The notes: generated from the sequence alone by a model not told the origin. 64,000 nt of DNA from Letharia columbiana (GCF_014066305.1 NW_023501038.1:1405001-1469000), one strand, 5' to 3'. Shown: positions 46,048 to 59,100, numbered from the stretch's first letter. Numbers and translations are program-made.

Positions 46048-46476
46048 TCCAGGGTCTGATAATCTTTACATTTACTCACGATCGTAAGGAGTATACCTCT
46101 CAAGATCTCAGGCTGAATTTCGACCTTTTGCGCGGCCGACGTTACTCTGAGCAAGGGTGCTACTCGTAAACCCCGGCGCATCGGCTCTTGGACAGCAAGA
46201 GTACCAGGATATGAGAGTAATGTAAATGTTGCAACGAGAAGTATTTATAGAAGCTGATCACCCTGATTATCGTAGCATATGTTGTATGCTCGCATTTTGG
46301 GTGACCCTTCTCTATCAGCCCAAACCGCACCCTAAAAGCGGCAGCCTCTGTGCACCTAAAGTAATTGTGCTCGTGCCAAGACTTCTATTTCCGCCAGATT
46401 CGCGCAAATCAAAGGAAATATATACCCTCGTACGCGCTTCAAGCTTGATAATGCTTCCAATCCAGCGACGACTACG
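46048..46476. promoter_or_regulatory. 429-bp divergent region between F-box gene and MGS1
   Basis: The start codons at 46047 (minus) and 46477 (plus) bracket this stretch, which carries both promoters. A 94-codon frame (46226-46510) overlaps the MGS1 start in another frame and is not called. AAATATATACC at 46418-46428 is a TATA-like candidate for MGS1. Confidence 0.45.
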
Positions 46477-48268
46477 ATGGTGGATTGTCCCATATGCAGC
46501 AAGCACGTGAAAGAGACAAACATCAACTCACACATCGACTCGGGTTGCGTATCCTTCGTTGACGAGCAGAATGCAGCCGGGGGCCCTCAAAATGGGACGC
46601 CCCAAGTCGCGAGCTTCTTTCGGACACCTTCGAGCAAGAGGCCTGCTCCAGCTGCGCCCAGTACCAAACTCGTGAAGCAAGAGTGCTCTTCCAATACGAA
46701 TGGCACCTCTACAAATGGCACCAAGCCATCTCTCCCGACACCAGCGAGCAACAAACGACCAGCTCCCTCTCCTTCTCTAGAGCTTGAGGATGATTCTCGC
46801 CCTTCCCGAGTCCCAACATCCCTTTCTGACCAGCCGCCCTCCAAGCGCTCCAAGCCAAATGCCCTCCAGCGTGCGGCTCCTCTCGCGGAGCGCATGCGCC
46901 CTCAAACCTTCGACGATGTATACGGCCAAGATCTCGTCGGCCCCACCGGCGTCCTACGCGGCCTTATCGAATCTGACCGTGTCCCCTCAATGATCCTTTG
47001 GGGCAGTGCCGGCACCGGGAAGACAACGATAGCACGCGTGATCGCCAATACGGTTGGCTCCCGCTTCGTCGAGATAAACAGCACGAGCTCTGGGGTGGCG
47101 GAGTGTAAGAAATTGTTCGCAGAAGCTAAGGGAGAGTTGGGTTTGACGGGCAGGAAGACTATCATCTTTTGTGACGAGATACATCGGTTTAGTAAAAGTC
47201 AGCAAGATGTGTTTCTGGGCCCGGTAGAGGCGGGGACCGTGACGCTGATTGGGGCTACGACGGAGAATCCGAGCTTCAAGGTGCAGAATGCGCTTCTGTC
47301 GAGGTGTAGAACGTTTACGCTAAGTAAGCTTATGGAGGGGGATGTGGTGGCGATTTTGAAAAGGGCGCTGGATGTTGAAGGGCCAAGCTATGAGCCGAGC
47401 GAGTTAGTCGACGAAGAATTGATACGGTATCTTGCCTCTTTTGCCGATGGAGATGCGAGAACGGCACTCAATCTCCTCGAACTAGCTATGGACTTGTCGC
47501 ATCGGGCAGACGCGACGAAAGAGATCATCAAGGCTTCGCTGACGAAGACGCTGGTCTATGACCGGTCGGGTGATCAGCACTACGATACCATCTCGGCCTT
47601 TCATAAGTCTGTGCGTGGCTCCGACCCCCACGCTGCGCTCTGTACGTATCTCCGGAGCCCATGTTTCCCCTTTTGGAGCAAATCTTGAGTCTTGACAAAT
47701 GTGTTGGGCGTCTTTACTCTCGAGATATGTTTAAAGGCTCGATATACCTCCTCGAATAGGTAATACTGACGGCGAAATTTTTAATCTAGACTATCTCGCT
47801 CGGATGATACAGTCGGGCGAGGATGCCCTCTACATCGCCCGGCGGATGGTTGTCATAGCCTCGGAAGACATCGGACTTGCAGACAACAGCATGCTCACGC
47901 TCGCCACGTCCACATACACGGCGGCGGAGAAAATCGGCATGCCAGAAGCAAGGATAAACCTAGCGCACTGCGCCGTTGCGCTTGCGTCAAGCCCAAAGAG
48001 TACGCGCGCGTACAGAGGACTAGGCAATGCGATGGCCGCTTTAAAGGAACCAGGAGTAGCTGCACTGCCGATTCCGATACATTTAAGGAATGCGCCCACG
48101 AGATTGATGAAGGAGATGGGGTATGGAGCTGAGTATAAGTACAATCCTAGGTTTGTGGATGGAAAGGTGCAGCAGGAATACCTCCCTCAAGAGCTGAGGG
48201 AAAGTCTTTTCTTAGAGGAAAGGGATTTGGGGACAGAGATTGATGAGGCCATGGTTGGGGAGAGGTGA
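46477..48268 (+). CDS. MGS1: AAA+ ATPase Mgs1/WRNIP1 (replication-fork maintenance)
   Basis: Exons 46477-47641 and 47790-48268; the intron (148 nt, GTACGT...TAATCTAG) joins in phase; 547 residues. Residues 4-24 are a UBZ zinc finger, CPICSKHVKETNINSHIDSGC, which binds ubiquitin on PCNA-type targets. 40-125 is a disordered linker with a PIP-like VASFFR patch. The AAA+ core has GQDLVGPTGVL, Walker A GSAGTGKTT (about 175), Walker B IIFCDEIHRF (about 228), sensor-1 GATTENPSF (about 257) and an arginine finger in LLSRCR. The C-terminal clamp-loader-like domain (DYLARMIQSGEDALYIARRM, ASEDIGLAD, RAYRGLGNAM) is complete. The family counters stalled forks together with DNA polymerase delta and the post-replication repair path. 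Nuclear. Confidence 0.93.
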
Positions 48269-49405
48269 AACCATGCTCGGTGGCCGAAGTGATTACTGTA
48301 GCCGTCAATGCCATGCTTAAAAAGCTGTAGCGACACATGGCTTGATTCAGCAGGTTGCAGATCAACTCTTAAGGCTCTGGATCTCTAACACCAAGTTTCA
48401 AGCGGTTACCGAGGCTGAGCGAATGCAACACCTGCTCACCTGATTCTCAGAAACGGAAGTTGCAGCCAGTCGGATCTGTAGGTCAATGCTCTACAGCGGC
48501 CCAGACTAATAGCTGTCAGTTCCAGATCCGTCCTTGATCAGCATGAAGGAACGTATCGATACCCCTCTAATTGAGGGGCGACGCATCTGCAGTTGTGGTC
48601 GGTGTCATTACGTATGCTTGCCCCAGCTGTCCAGTAGCAACACTCCCAGGCTTTGAAAGTCTATTGGTTCCTCGTTACATGCGGGTAGTTGCGAGCAGCT
48701 GTTGGAGCCCTCAGAGGCCATGAGGCGTGAGCTGTGCCCCTGTTGTCGAAGTATCTCGAATGATTCCTTGAGATCGTCGACCCTCATTCCTACTCCTACG
48801 ATATTATAAACACGCTAAAAAAACTGCCAATACCGTCCAATACCCCCCACCTTCTACTCTGGGATTTCTCCGAATATTGGGTCGAGAATCGATCTATGTC
48901 TACTCAGTAATCTTACAGTAAAGGGTAGAACATTCGACGTTCGTACGAATGTCTCCGTGCCTTATGTTACATTTGTAGCAACTTTCCTTTGCGAAAGCGG
49001 GCGAGCTTTCAGCACTGACCTTTGATGCTCCCTCTCGTATTCAAAGGCTGCGCATGCTATCTATGACGCTCACTCGGCGCTTTCCTGCTGCTACCTCTTT
49101 CGGAGTTGGGAGAGATGATGGCCCTTAGCGCTTAGGATTGAATATTTAGGAAATGCCGTTCCCTCGACTCCATCGTTCTCTCGCGTCTCCCAGTAAAGCC
49201 TTTCTCGCTCTCCTTTGAGTCTCGTCGTAAGGCACCGCCTAGTTGCCTCACATCAACTAGCCATTCGATCCCAATTTCTAAGCAGACTCTACAGAAACAA
49301 CCTTCACCGCACTACGTTTCGTAAGATGCGCTGCACGAGTATACCCCCCTGCTGACATCCGTCGAATCTTGCATGTTTTGACATCAACGTGCAGGTCCCA
49401 CGGCG
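48269..49405. other. Long intergenic region, possibly a long 5' leader
   Basis: 1.1 kb of normal-composition sequence with no frame longer than about 60 codons and no RNA gene I recognise. Pyrimidine-rich patches (49150-49330, for example CTCTCGCGTCTCCC) precede the small Cys-rich gene and may be its promoter or transcribed leader. Confidence 0.45.
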
Positions 49406-49696
49406 ATGGGCGTCCAAAACTCTCCTACCGATACAGCCCTTGAGATCCCAGCTCGAGCTTCGATACAAGCCTCGAAACCTCTTACCCTCGACACCGAAAC
49501 ACCGGACGCGTACGCATCAAAGCCACTATCCCGTCCAGGATTCAAATTTCTAATCGAGACTAGTTCATTCTTTTCGTGGGAAACGTGGTGGATATGCCAC
49601 TGCTGCGGAAACGACAGGAACTGTATCGGAGTTACTATTACTTGCAGCAGTGTGGGGTGTAACCATCAGCAGTGCTCACTGTGCAAAACTCGCTGA
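49406..49696 (+). CDS. Small Cys-rich zinc-binding-like protein, 96 aa
   Basis: The frame starts at ATG 49406 in good context (GCGATGGGC). The first 58 residues are polar and probably disordered. The C-terminus WETWWICHCCGNDRNCIGVTITCSSVGCNHQQCSLCKTR contains a CxxC-x(10-20)-C-x(4)-CxHxxCxxC pattern after paired tryptophans. Small fungal proteins with this W-x-C-x2-C ... C-x-H-x2-C-x2-C tail are common and probably bind zinc; their role is unknown. There is no signal peptide, which argues against a secreted effector. The upstream sequence is unusually long and gene-free. Confidence 0.6.
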   Translation: MGVQNSPTDTALEIPARASIQASKPLTLDTETPDAYASKPLSRPGFKFLIETSSFFSWETWWICHCCGNDRNCIGVTITCSSVGCNHQQCSLCKTR

Positions 49697-50208
49697 GGTG
49701 TCAGAATGTGGGGTTCCCAGCCTCCTCCCAGCCATTTCATTGGTATGGTACATAAGACGTGCTCCAGGGGAGCTTGGGGAGGACAATTCATCCATTCTAC
49801 ACATCACGGAGCCTGGATTTTGACATGAGGTGGGAAATTGCGCGCGTCACGCTGGGATTAGGACTTTGTAGCGACGATTTCAAGGGATGACTTCAAGGGC
49901 CGACGTGGAGATGTTCTCATTGAGGGTTGGGCCGGTGGTTTAGTTTGCGTGGTGCGAGGGGCTGTCTTTCTTGTATTCTTCGTGGATCTAGGTGGAAAGC
50001 ATCTTTAATGCAGTAGAAAGGGGGGTGGTGAAAGATCATGTTTCGGTAAGTAGTCTCTGCAGAGGTAACGAAGACGTAGTAATGAAAGGTTTGAAAGATA
50101 TCGCCCGTTCATTGCTCTCTACATACAAAAACAGCACCCGGTAGATCTTCTGCAGTAATGTTTGCACCCCCCGATAGCAGCCCAACCACGATCCAACCGC
50201 TCCGCCCG
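49697..50208. other. Intergenic, no gene seen
   Basis: Only short frames. It is the convergent 3' flank between the Cys-rich protein and the GrpB-like gene. Confidence 0.4.
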
Positions 50209-50832
50209 CTAGATCTCCCAACCCTGAGGCCAATCCTTCACAGCCTGAGCCTCCTTCTCATCAATCTCCTCCTCACTCCACCCCGCCTTCCTCAATATCT
50301 TCCTCACAACCCCATTCTTCTTGGTCGCATACTGCATAATATTCCGACACTCCCCCCCCGACGCCTCCAACTTCACCCTCCCATACTCAACCCTCAGCCC
50401 CGGCTCCGCCCGCAGCGTATCCCGCAACGCCACGCAACTCCTCTGCACCACGCTCCCCTCCGCCGCCACGTAAACGTTCCGCTCCACGCGCCCCGCGCCC
50501 CCCTCCGCCGCCGCCGCCGCGCGCAGCTTGAAGCTCCAGCGGCCGCGCACGCCGCCGTCGCCCAGGTAGTAATACCCGCCCTGCGCGACGCCGTGCATCA
50601 GGGCGCCTTTGAACTGCTGCAGGATGACGTGCTTGGCGAAATCGGCGCGGCGCACCGTGATGAGGACGTCGATGACGTTTTTGCCCGTCTGGCCCGGCAC
50701 GGCGGTGCTGCCGACGTGGGTGATGGCGCGGTAGGCGATGGGGGCGCGGGCGAGGTCGGAGGCGAGGTCGGATTGGATGGCGAGGAAGGAGGTGGGCCAC
50801 GTGGGTTGGTATTCGTAGATCCAGATGTCCAT
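50209..50832 (-). CDS. GrpB-family (UPF0157) nucleotidyltransferase-fold protein
   Basis: 207 residues, ATG at 50832, no intron. Residues 3-60 hold the family signature: IYEYQPTWPTSFLAIQSDL then ITHVGSTAVPGQTGKNVIDVLI. The HVGST(A/S)VPG motif followed by Asp-containing KxVIDVL is the nucleotidyltransferase-like active site of GrpB proteins. The C-terminal part (YATKKNGVVRKILRKAGWSEEEIDEKEAQAVKDW) is helical. The substrate is not known for the family. The 5' two thirds are extremely G+C rich with runs of GCC/GGC, so long antisense frames exist there; the motif shows which strand is real. Confidence 0.85.
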   Translation of the reverse strand: MDIWIYEYQPTWPTSFLAIQSDLASDLARAPIAYRAITHVGSTAVPGQTGKNVIDVLITVRRADFAKHVILQQFKGALMHGVAQGGYYYLGDGGVRGRWSFKLRAAAAAEGGAGRVERNVYVAAEGSVVQRSCVALRDTLRAEPGLRVEYGRVKLEASGGECRNIMQYATKKNGVVRKILRKAGWSEEEIDEKEAQAVKDWPQGWEI

Positions 50833-51794
50833 GGTGCTGTGGGTTGGTTATGAAGGGAGGTGGGGTGTGTGTGCGGTTTGTGGGGGCTTTTTGTTGTGCA
50901 GGGTTTTTGTTGGTGCTTGAAGACCCAGGTTTTTTCAGGCCTGTGTAGGGGAGAAGAGAGCGCTGTGCTTATGATGAGGCACACGCTTGTCTTCTTGTTC
51001 CCTTTGGTGGTATCTGATAGCTAGGTCTTGCTAGTACATTGGTTGTACAAGTATTCATTGATGCAAACAAAGCATGTTCTTCAATGCAATTGAATTTTTA
51101 ACGAAGATGAAGACAGGGAAACGACCTTGGCTGACTCATAGCGCTGGGGACGTGTGAAGTAGGTACCCTTCGTCTTACCCAGTTCTCCCTAGGGTCTGCG
51201 GGGTCTTGCGTTCACATGTCTTGCATTCACTTCAAAGAATTCAGCGATGCTTCATACAGAGGATCTGGTAATGAATGTTGATAGTGCAGAGACGGTTCGA
51301 CTTCCGGATGATTGACTCAAGTAAGTTCGTGATTGATCCAAGGAGTCACGGTATTTTGACCCTTTCTAAGACGGGGGTCCAAAGGTATCTTACGACCAAG
51401 TAAGTTTTGAAATTCGCTCGGCTTAGTTGCCTACAGTTGCGGCTGCAAGGTGGTCAAAGGAGCGTGCGAGTCCTGGGTGGAGAGTTTTTCACAAATTGGG
51501 AGGTTTCCAGCAGTCATGCAGTCGTATACACATCCAAAGACGTAGGTATGCATCCATATATACTTACAATCACAGCTTTTCCTGGCATCCACATGATCCT
51601 ATATAGGTATGTTCATCTTTCGACCTCATCTTCATGCGCACTTCTGAAATCGACAATTAGAAACAACATGTGAACCAAGTCAACGAGACTGCGTAGAGAG
51701 CAACGAATACCACTACTGAGGTACGCGAAGGGAAATTCAAAGCGGCCCCACTTTCCTGCTGTGCTGAAACCTGATTGCTACTGTTCGTCAGAGT
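50833..51794. other. Intergenic, no gene seen
   Basis: A 128-codon minus frame (50598-50984) and an 88-codon plus frame (51407-51673) are unsupported; the first is a shadow of the GrpB-like gene. No repeat or RNA gene was recognised. Confidence 0.4.
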
Positions 51795-52023
51795 CTACAA
51801 ACGAGTTTGTCCCTGCGCTACGTCTTGCGCATAGCCCGTCATCGAGTAGCCCGGCGGTGGTGTACTAGCGCCCAGGATATCGGCCGCGATCTTTTCAGCC
51901 AGCGCGTAAACAGTAGACTGAGGATGCCCCAGTGGGAGGAATGGAAATGAGCTGGCGTCCACGACGCGCAGATTCTGCGTCCCGTAGACGCGTGCCTGGC
52001 TGTCTAGCACAGCCATGCTGTCG
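51795..52023 (-). pseudogene. C-terminal fragment of a GMC oxidoreductase
   Basis: About 76 residues remain: [50 protein letters not shown] and a short tail to a TAG. This is the C-terminal FAD-binding block of glucose-methanol-choline oxidoreductases ([13 protein letters not shown], then [15 protein letters not shown]). Reading upstream on the minus strand, the frame runs straight into a mosaic of C, G and T homopolymers (52028-52083) and is lost; beyond it I see no GMC sequence, so the catalytic part is missing. Either the gene is truncated or the assembly is wrong at this junction. Confidence 0.75.
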
Positions 52024-52027
52024 GAAA

Positions 52028-52050
52028 AAGGGGGGGGGGAAAACCCCCCC

Positions 52051-52083
<33 letters not shown>
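52028..52083. other. Homopolymer mosaic (probable assembly artefact)
   Basis: On the plus strand the sequence is a run of nine or more G, then AAAA, then a run of C, then over thirty A. The style matches the mosaics at 7940-8040 and 8226-8411. It coincides with the point where the GMC frame breaks. Confidence 0.65.
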
Positions 52084-52085
<2 letters not shown>

Positions 52086-52454
52086 AACATCAACGCGATT
52101 CGACAGAATGCATCCCATTAAGCCACTTCAAGGATAGACCAAGGTTGCGGCTGCGCGAAGGAGCGGGCAAGCTATGCGGCGAAGTAGGACTGAGCGTGGT
52201 TGGTGCCGAAGGTACGATCGTCGCAGTACTTGGTGTATTCTCAGAGCCTACCGAGATTCAAAGGGGGGTGACAGGACGGCAAATGCTAGCCGACAGGGAA
52301 GTAGCCAAGCGAGTGGGGCCAACCAGAATCAAGGGAGCGCCTTTGGAGGAGAAACAAGTTCGCATCAAAATGCTGAAAAGGGGTATGATAGGAAAGGACA
52401 AGAAGAAACGGTGTTGAACGCGGCAGAAGGGAGGTTGGTGACGGAGCGACGTTG

Positions 52455-52604
52455 TCAATAGATATCTTCCACGTCGTTACGGATTTCCTCGTGAGCTAGC
52501 TGCATACTTTTGGCTGCGTCTGGATCTCCAACCACGTATGCAATGTCGCCATCGCTACGAACCGTTCCCCCAAGGCGGCAAGTTTTTGCGTAATGATTTT
52601 GCAT
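52455..52604 (-). CDS. Short ORF (49 aa), possible last exon or gene remnant
   Basis: Starts MQNHYAKTCRLGGTVRSDGD and ends HEEIRNDVEDIY. The codon use and sequence look like real protein, but it is too short to stand alone and I found no partner exon. Unknown function; possibly the end of a gene broken by the adjacent junction or by the nearby retrotransposon. Confidence 0.25.
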   Translation of the reverse strand: MQNHYAKTCRLGGTVRSDGDIAYVVGDPDAAKSMQLAHEEIRNDVEDIY

Positions 52605-52939
52605 ATCTGATCAGGACATCCGACAGGCAGCGGCTCACTCATGTTTGGGGGGCGCCATCAGCCAGGATAAATCAACTGAGATCAGCCAGGATCACATAAA
52701 TCGGTTCATTTACTTTTGCCCCGCTCGCGCTACGGTCGTTACTTGTAGGCTCATACTGGGATCTTTTGGATACACAAAGGAGCAGGCGATTGGGACTATG
52801 CTCTGGTGTTAACGGCGTTGGGGGTGGCGGATTCGGGAATATTGGTTCATGCGCCTGCCACGATCGTGCTGCGTGGGCTCGGGTACATTATGTTAAAGCG
52901 GGCGTAGGATCTGGGAGAAAGAGACAGAGTGTGTGGATA
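52605..52939. other. Left flank of the gypsy element, no gene seen
   Basis: Normal composition; a 71-codon frame (52766-52981) runs into the LTR-like repeat and is not called. The outer end of the LTR may lie here. Confidence 0.4.
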
Positions 52940-52944
52940 TATTT

Positions 52945-53112
52945 CGGTTTATACAGGTCTGCGGATAAAGAACAAGGATGACCAGGCTCGTGTGGGTAGA
53001 AGAGGATGTAGATTCTATGGAAGCAGGATCCGAAGGATCTTAGGGATCCAGCCAAGCGAGCTATGCTATATATGGCTAGAAAGAACAACCCCGCAGGAAG
53101 CACCTTCCGACT
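52945..53112 (-). repeat. LTR-like direct repeat, 3' copy
   Basis: It matches 60262-60417 closely from the TCCGACT end leftward for about 150 bases, then more loosely. It is not RIP-mutated. Read on the minus strand it opens AGTCGGAAGGTGCTTCCTGC and has a CATATATAG TATA-like box about 35 bases in, consistent with an LTR promoter. Confidence 0.6.
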
Positions 53113-56100
53113 ACTACGGAACAAACAAGACAGAGCCCCAGCGACTATAAAGCTATATACAAATGTAAGTAAAAGCTACTTCTATAGTAAACAAAGCTAT
53201 AGCATAGCACAGCACCTAAAAAAAAAAAAAACAAAACAAAACCACTACTTCTATAACCATTTTCATGTAATACTACAGAAAGCAAGGACGCTGAAGCCTT
53301 CCGCAAGTGCATATATCTCTAAGGAAGCACAAACTTCTCGGGAAAGCTTCAAGCTTGGGGACGTCTGATAGTTTGCTATTGTGGTAATGAGGGGGTAGTG
53401 GGATCTAGGAGGTAGTCTATACGAGTAACGAATTTCTTGAGATAATCACCGTAAAATGCGTGTCTGATCTTTCGGCCATTAAGTTATACAAGTGTGAAGG
53501 ATCTTCCATAGAATCCACCATATCCACTTATTCGGAACGGACCTCTTCAGCGAGCTTTTAGTTTTTCTATATCCTTCTAATATAATATAATTAGATTATC
53601 AACATAATACGTAATTTATTTAATTCCCTTATTATATCGAGAAGCTATATTCTTCTTCTATTAATTTAAACGTTATCTAATCATATTATAAAGATCCGCC
53701 CGATAAATAAGATATTATTATACGATTTAAGTATAATTAATTAAATTCTTTAGCTAAGTTATCTAAGTAGGAATATTATATTTAAAAAGTATACGTAAGG
53801 TAGATATACTAGTAGAAGCTTTTAGCAGCGATCCGAAAAGAATACTAATAAAAGAGATTCTTAGATATTCGATAACTCGTATATTAATGAAATCTTTAGT
53901 CTTTAATAACCGCTAATCTCATTTTAATTCGATATAAAGAGAATCCTTACGAAGTATCGCTTTTAGTAGTTTATTATAGATTTCGATTATTCTTATACTC
54001 TTAAAAGTATTAGAAGGGCTATATATAACGATAATATCTTCGAATCTCAAGAATTCTTTTAATTTATTATTAAAGAAATATTAATCGCGATCGAGATAGT
54101 AGATATAAAGCTTTCTATATATAGTAAAGAATAACTTAAGATATTATATAATATTCTTTATATTAGTAAATATAGTAATAAAGAAAATCGTAAATCTACT
54201 TATATAGTAGACTTTTATAAGTATAAAAGTAGATTCTACTTTAATAATCTTAAGTAAGTCTATAAAATTCATTTCTATAAGCTAAAAAGAATATATAATT
54301 TTAATAGAATATAAAGGCTAAGATCTAATAGTAGATCTATACTTAGTATACTCGAGATACTTAATAATATACTTCTTAATATTTTATACTTTTTTAAATT
54401 AGTAGTAGCTATGTAATCTTATTAGAGTACTAATCTTAGCTTAATATCTACTTTTATTATAAACTTCTCGTAGTATTATAAGTACTTTTCCTTTCAGCAC
54501 GTAAGGTAAGTATACGTCTCCTCGAAAGATCTATAGAATTATTAGAATATATTATATTACTCGATACTTAAAAGCTTTTTAAAGCAGCGTAGTAGTAAGA
54601 GTCGAAGATTCTACGATAAGAAATTCGTAGATTTCGTTAAATTAGATATTACTGCGGTAGGCTTTAATTTAAATTTTAATATTCTTATTAATCTTATTAA
54701 AGGCTTTTATAAATAGTTTTATAGCTTCCGTAGTAGAAATAGCTTTTAGCGAGAAAGAAGAAATATTATATAGCGTGCCCCTATTAATAACTTTAAGTTA
54801 TTCCGATTTAATGAGTACTACTAGAAATAAATTAAATTTATTCTTATTATTCTTTTAGATTTATTTCGGATTATAATTCTTTAATTTATATTATACTTAT
54901 ATAACTATAATATTCTCTAAGTATTTAATATTAAATAAAATCCTCGATAAGTTATTAGTAGCTTTATTTCGAGGCCTAGATATATATTAAATAATGAGAT
55001 TTAAGCGATAAAGTCTATTAATTTAATATCTATAGATTTTCTTATAAAGATCTAAGTCGAGAAAGTGCGTAAGAGGCTTATAATTAGTGTGTATTATAGT
55101 AGACTAATATAGATACTTATATAAGTAGTTATACTTCTTATAGAACGTGATAATAGCGTAGAGTTCTCGCTTATAAGTAGGGTACTTCTTTTAAGTGGGA
55201 TTAAAGGTAAACGAATCGTATAAGATAGATACTTTTATATTCTTTTCTATTACGAAAGACTTCTAAGATTATAAAGCTTTTAATAATATATCTTTAATTT
55301 AAAAAGCTTCTTATAGCGTAGAAGTATAATACTATATAATAGTATATTTAGCTATAAAATAAAAAGTATTAATATATATATAAACGATTCGACTTAAGTT
55401 AATATCGTATATGTTAATTCTTATAGTATATTTAATACGTAGGATCTCAAATAATAGCTATTCTACTTAAGTCTATCGCCATTTTACCTTTTTTATAAAT
55501 CTAAAAAGAGATCTCGTAATTTCCGCGAAGTTCTTTATCTACCGACGCGTAATATCTACAATTTCTAAGAAATCTTAAACTTTCGACTAATTTAAAGAAA
55601 TAGATTACTTAATTACTTTAGTAATCTATTCTTTAAAAATATAAATATATTCTTTAATAATATAAGTTATATTAAGAATCTTAATTAATAATATAGATAG
55701 TTATAATTTCTTAAAGAATAAAAGTAACTTAATTTATTCGACTTTAGAAAGAAGTAATACTATAAAAAAAAAAATAGATTCTCGAAGTTATAAAAGCTAT
55801 CGAAAAAGTTATTTATATAAAATATAAGAGGCGATAGAATCTTAGTCTCTTAGAATTCGATAAATATAGTAAAGAAGATTCTAAAGAAATAGGATTAAAT
55901 GCTCTATAAGCCAGCTTCGTTATAATAAAGTCTATAAATTATAATTTCTATTATATTCTCGTAGGTTATATCTAATTAATATCTAAAATAATAAAAATAA
56001 AGTAGTATCTATCGTTAGAATATAGAGATATTATAAGATATACGTGCTTTAAATTAGCTAAGAATAAGTATTTATAATATAAATTAAATAGATAATCGTA

Positions 56101-59100
56101 AACTTTCGAGCTTAGCTCGAGATAAGCTTCTAAAAAAAACTTCGTAACTTATAAATAATTGAAAGTTATTTAAAACTCGTCAGTAGATTTTAGATTCTCG
56201 ACTTTATCTATTATAATAGTCTATATATTCTACTAAGATAGACATTTATTTATAGACTTAGTAAGTTTATAGATACTACCTTTAAGATCGTCTTAAATAA
56301 GCTTTCTTAATTATTACTTCGTATAAGAAGATTAATATTTCTAAGATTTCGAGAAAGTAGGCTTTATATTAGATATAATGCGTACTCGATATATAATAAG
56401 ATTCGTATAAGGTAAGTCTCTTAGATCTTTCTTATTAAGATATTTATATTAATATAGTAGTTATAATATCTATAATCTCTACTCTACTATAGTAATAAGT
56501 AATTCGAGAATTAATTTTAATTCTAGCTTATTAGTCTATTCTTTAAATTCTAATAATAAAGAATACTACGAAAGACTTCGACGAATTATTCTTCTAATAG
56601 AAAATACTTACTTAAGAGGTACCTATGAAAATAATAGTGCTAGCGTTCTCGAAGCACTAAAGACTTCGATAGATTAGCCGAGAAAGTTTATGATAGTTAC
56701 TTACTTTAGTAAAGAAAAAGAATTAAGATTCTTAAAGATAATAATAAAGATATTTAAGAGACTTAAATTCTTAAGATAGACTTCTACGAGCTCTAGCAAT
56801 TTAATATTCTACTTAAGATAAACTTAATTTACTAAAAATTCTAATACTTAATCTCTTTCTTATCTTATAAGTTATTTCTAGAATTAAAAGAATTATTAAA
56901 TTCTAAAGAATTAATTTCCTTAAAGAAAGCCTTTAGCTTATCTTACTTAATAGCCTTTAGAATAATTATAGCAAACTTGAAATATATTAACAAATTATAA
57001 TCTTTGTAGAAAATCATTTCCGAACCCACGATTCTTCGAACTTTTTTTATCTTTCGATTTATCTCTTAGAAAAATAATAGAAAGATAAATTGAAATAAAA
57101 GTATCTATAGAATAGAGCTATAGAATCTCGAGAATTAAACTAAGATACTTAGATCTCCCTAATTCCGTAATAAATATAACTTCCGAAGTTATAAAATATC
57201 GAATATTTCTTTAAATTCCTTCTATATTAATCGTAAGCTATATTTAATATTCTAATACGATATTACAATAATTCGCTATACGTATAAAAAGGTTTTTAAA
57301 TTTAATCTTCGAAAGTAAGTAAAGATATAGACCTAAAAGGTGTACTAGTTTAGAAGATATTATATTTATATCAAAACCTTAATTCGTCTAAGTATAAGAT
57401 TTCTCGAGGCTAACGTTAAATCTATTCAATTTCTTTATAATAATAAAAATATAAAACGCTTTATTTACACCCATAAGAGAGCTAAGAAAGCGTATATACT
57501 TCTCAGCTTTTATAGTAGAAGTATTAATATAGAATACGAATATTAACGTAGTAGGGTTTCTTAAAGTCTATTAGAAAGATTAAGATATAGGTACTTATAG
57601 TACTAATATAAAAGAAAATATCGATATAGATTAATAAACTTGCGAATACCCTAGAGGTAGTATAGATATCTATAAAATTTATTAGATAAAAGTAGATTAA
57701 AAGCTAATTAGAGAAGCTTACGTAGTATTTATAGTAGACTTCGAAGTTTATTTCTTAAGAATTTAAGTATAAAGGCGCTTTAACTTCTTATATATAGTAG
57801 GTAACTATATTATAAGATTTATTATATTTATATTAACTTTAATACTCTTAAGTATATATCGAATCGATATAAGAGAATTATATTCTAATCTATTAAATAG
57901 ACCTATTAAAGGCTAAGATTCTACTTTTTTATTAACTCGCTTCTTATTCTTATATTTAAAATACTTTTCTTTTAAAATAATCTAAGATTAGTATAACTAG
58001 TTCTAAAAAGAAGATTCTTAATCTATAGCTATCGAAGAATGCTACGAACTTACTTAGATAAGAACTTACGACGAGTAGAAAGAAGTATCGAGATTTAAAT
58101 TAATATTAAACTACTTTTACTAATACTAAGATATCTAAAATTACTATAATATAAATTACTATAGTTAAATAAATACTAATTAAGACTTCTTAGACTACTT
58201 CTCTTATTATAGCTAAGATATTAATATCGATATTAATATTAGTACTTCTTCTATATAAGCTTATTTATTAAATCTTAATTCTTTATCGAGAAAAGCTTTA
58301 GCGATTTTTATATCAGCGGAATAAGATCGATTTAACTTTACTACTCCGAATTATACTAAATTAGAATAAGATAAAAATATAAGAATTTATAGAGCTTAAA
58401 GGCGTTATTTAACCCGATCTAGTAGAAGAAGAAGAAGAAGAAGAAGAAGCTATAAAAGGCTTCGGCGAAGGGGTAATTCTATAGAGTCTAGAAGATTTAT
58501 TAAACTTTTTTAAACCTAACGAAAGTAAAGTTTAACTATAAATTATTTTCGAAAACGAGTATTTTTAAATATAATTACTTTTAAATAGATAATAAGATAT
58601 TATTATAATTAGAAGAGATATAAATCTTAATATTATACTTAATAGATATTTAATTATTTTTTCTATAAGATTAATAAATTATTTTATTAATATAAGAGTT
58701 TTTCGAAGTACTATACTCGGGTATATCTTTTAAAATAAATTAATAGTTATAAAAGCGACTACTAGCTATAGAATTTAGAGATCCGCTTTTATTAACGTTT
58801 TCTTTATTAGAATTCTAAATTAAGATCGAAGTTAAAGTAGAAATTAAAACTTCGTATAAAGAACGACGATACTCTAAGAGTTGAGATTATATGAAATATT
58901 AAAGTTTCGTAGAAGCCTCTAGTAGCTACTTCGATGAATTTGTATAAAAGAATTAAGACTAATAGTATAAGGATTTCGAAGCTTTAATAGCTTAATAAGA
59001 AGTAAATAAAAAAGTCATCTACTATTTCGGTAAGTTTCGTTTCATAAGAGACTTATAGAATTATAGTTAATTAAATCTCGATTCTTTATTTAGAAGCTTC

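Noticed and set aside
50158..50853. Long plus-strand ORF (231 codons) and a second minus ORF opposite the GrpB-like gene
   Set aside because: High G+C suppresses stops in all frames; only the 50209-50832 frame carries a family motif.
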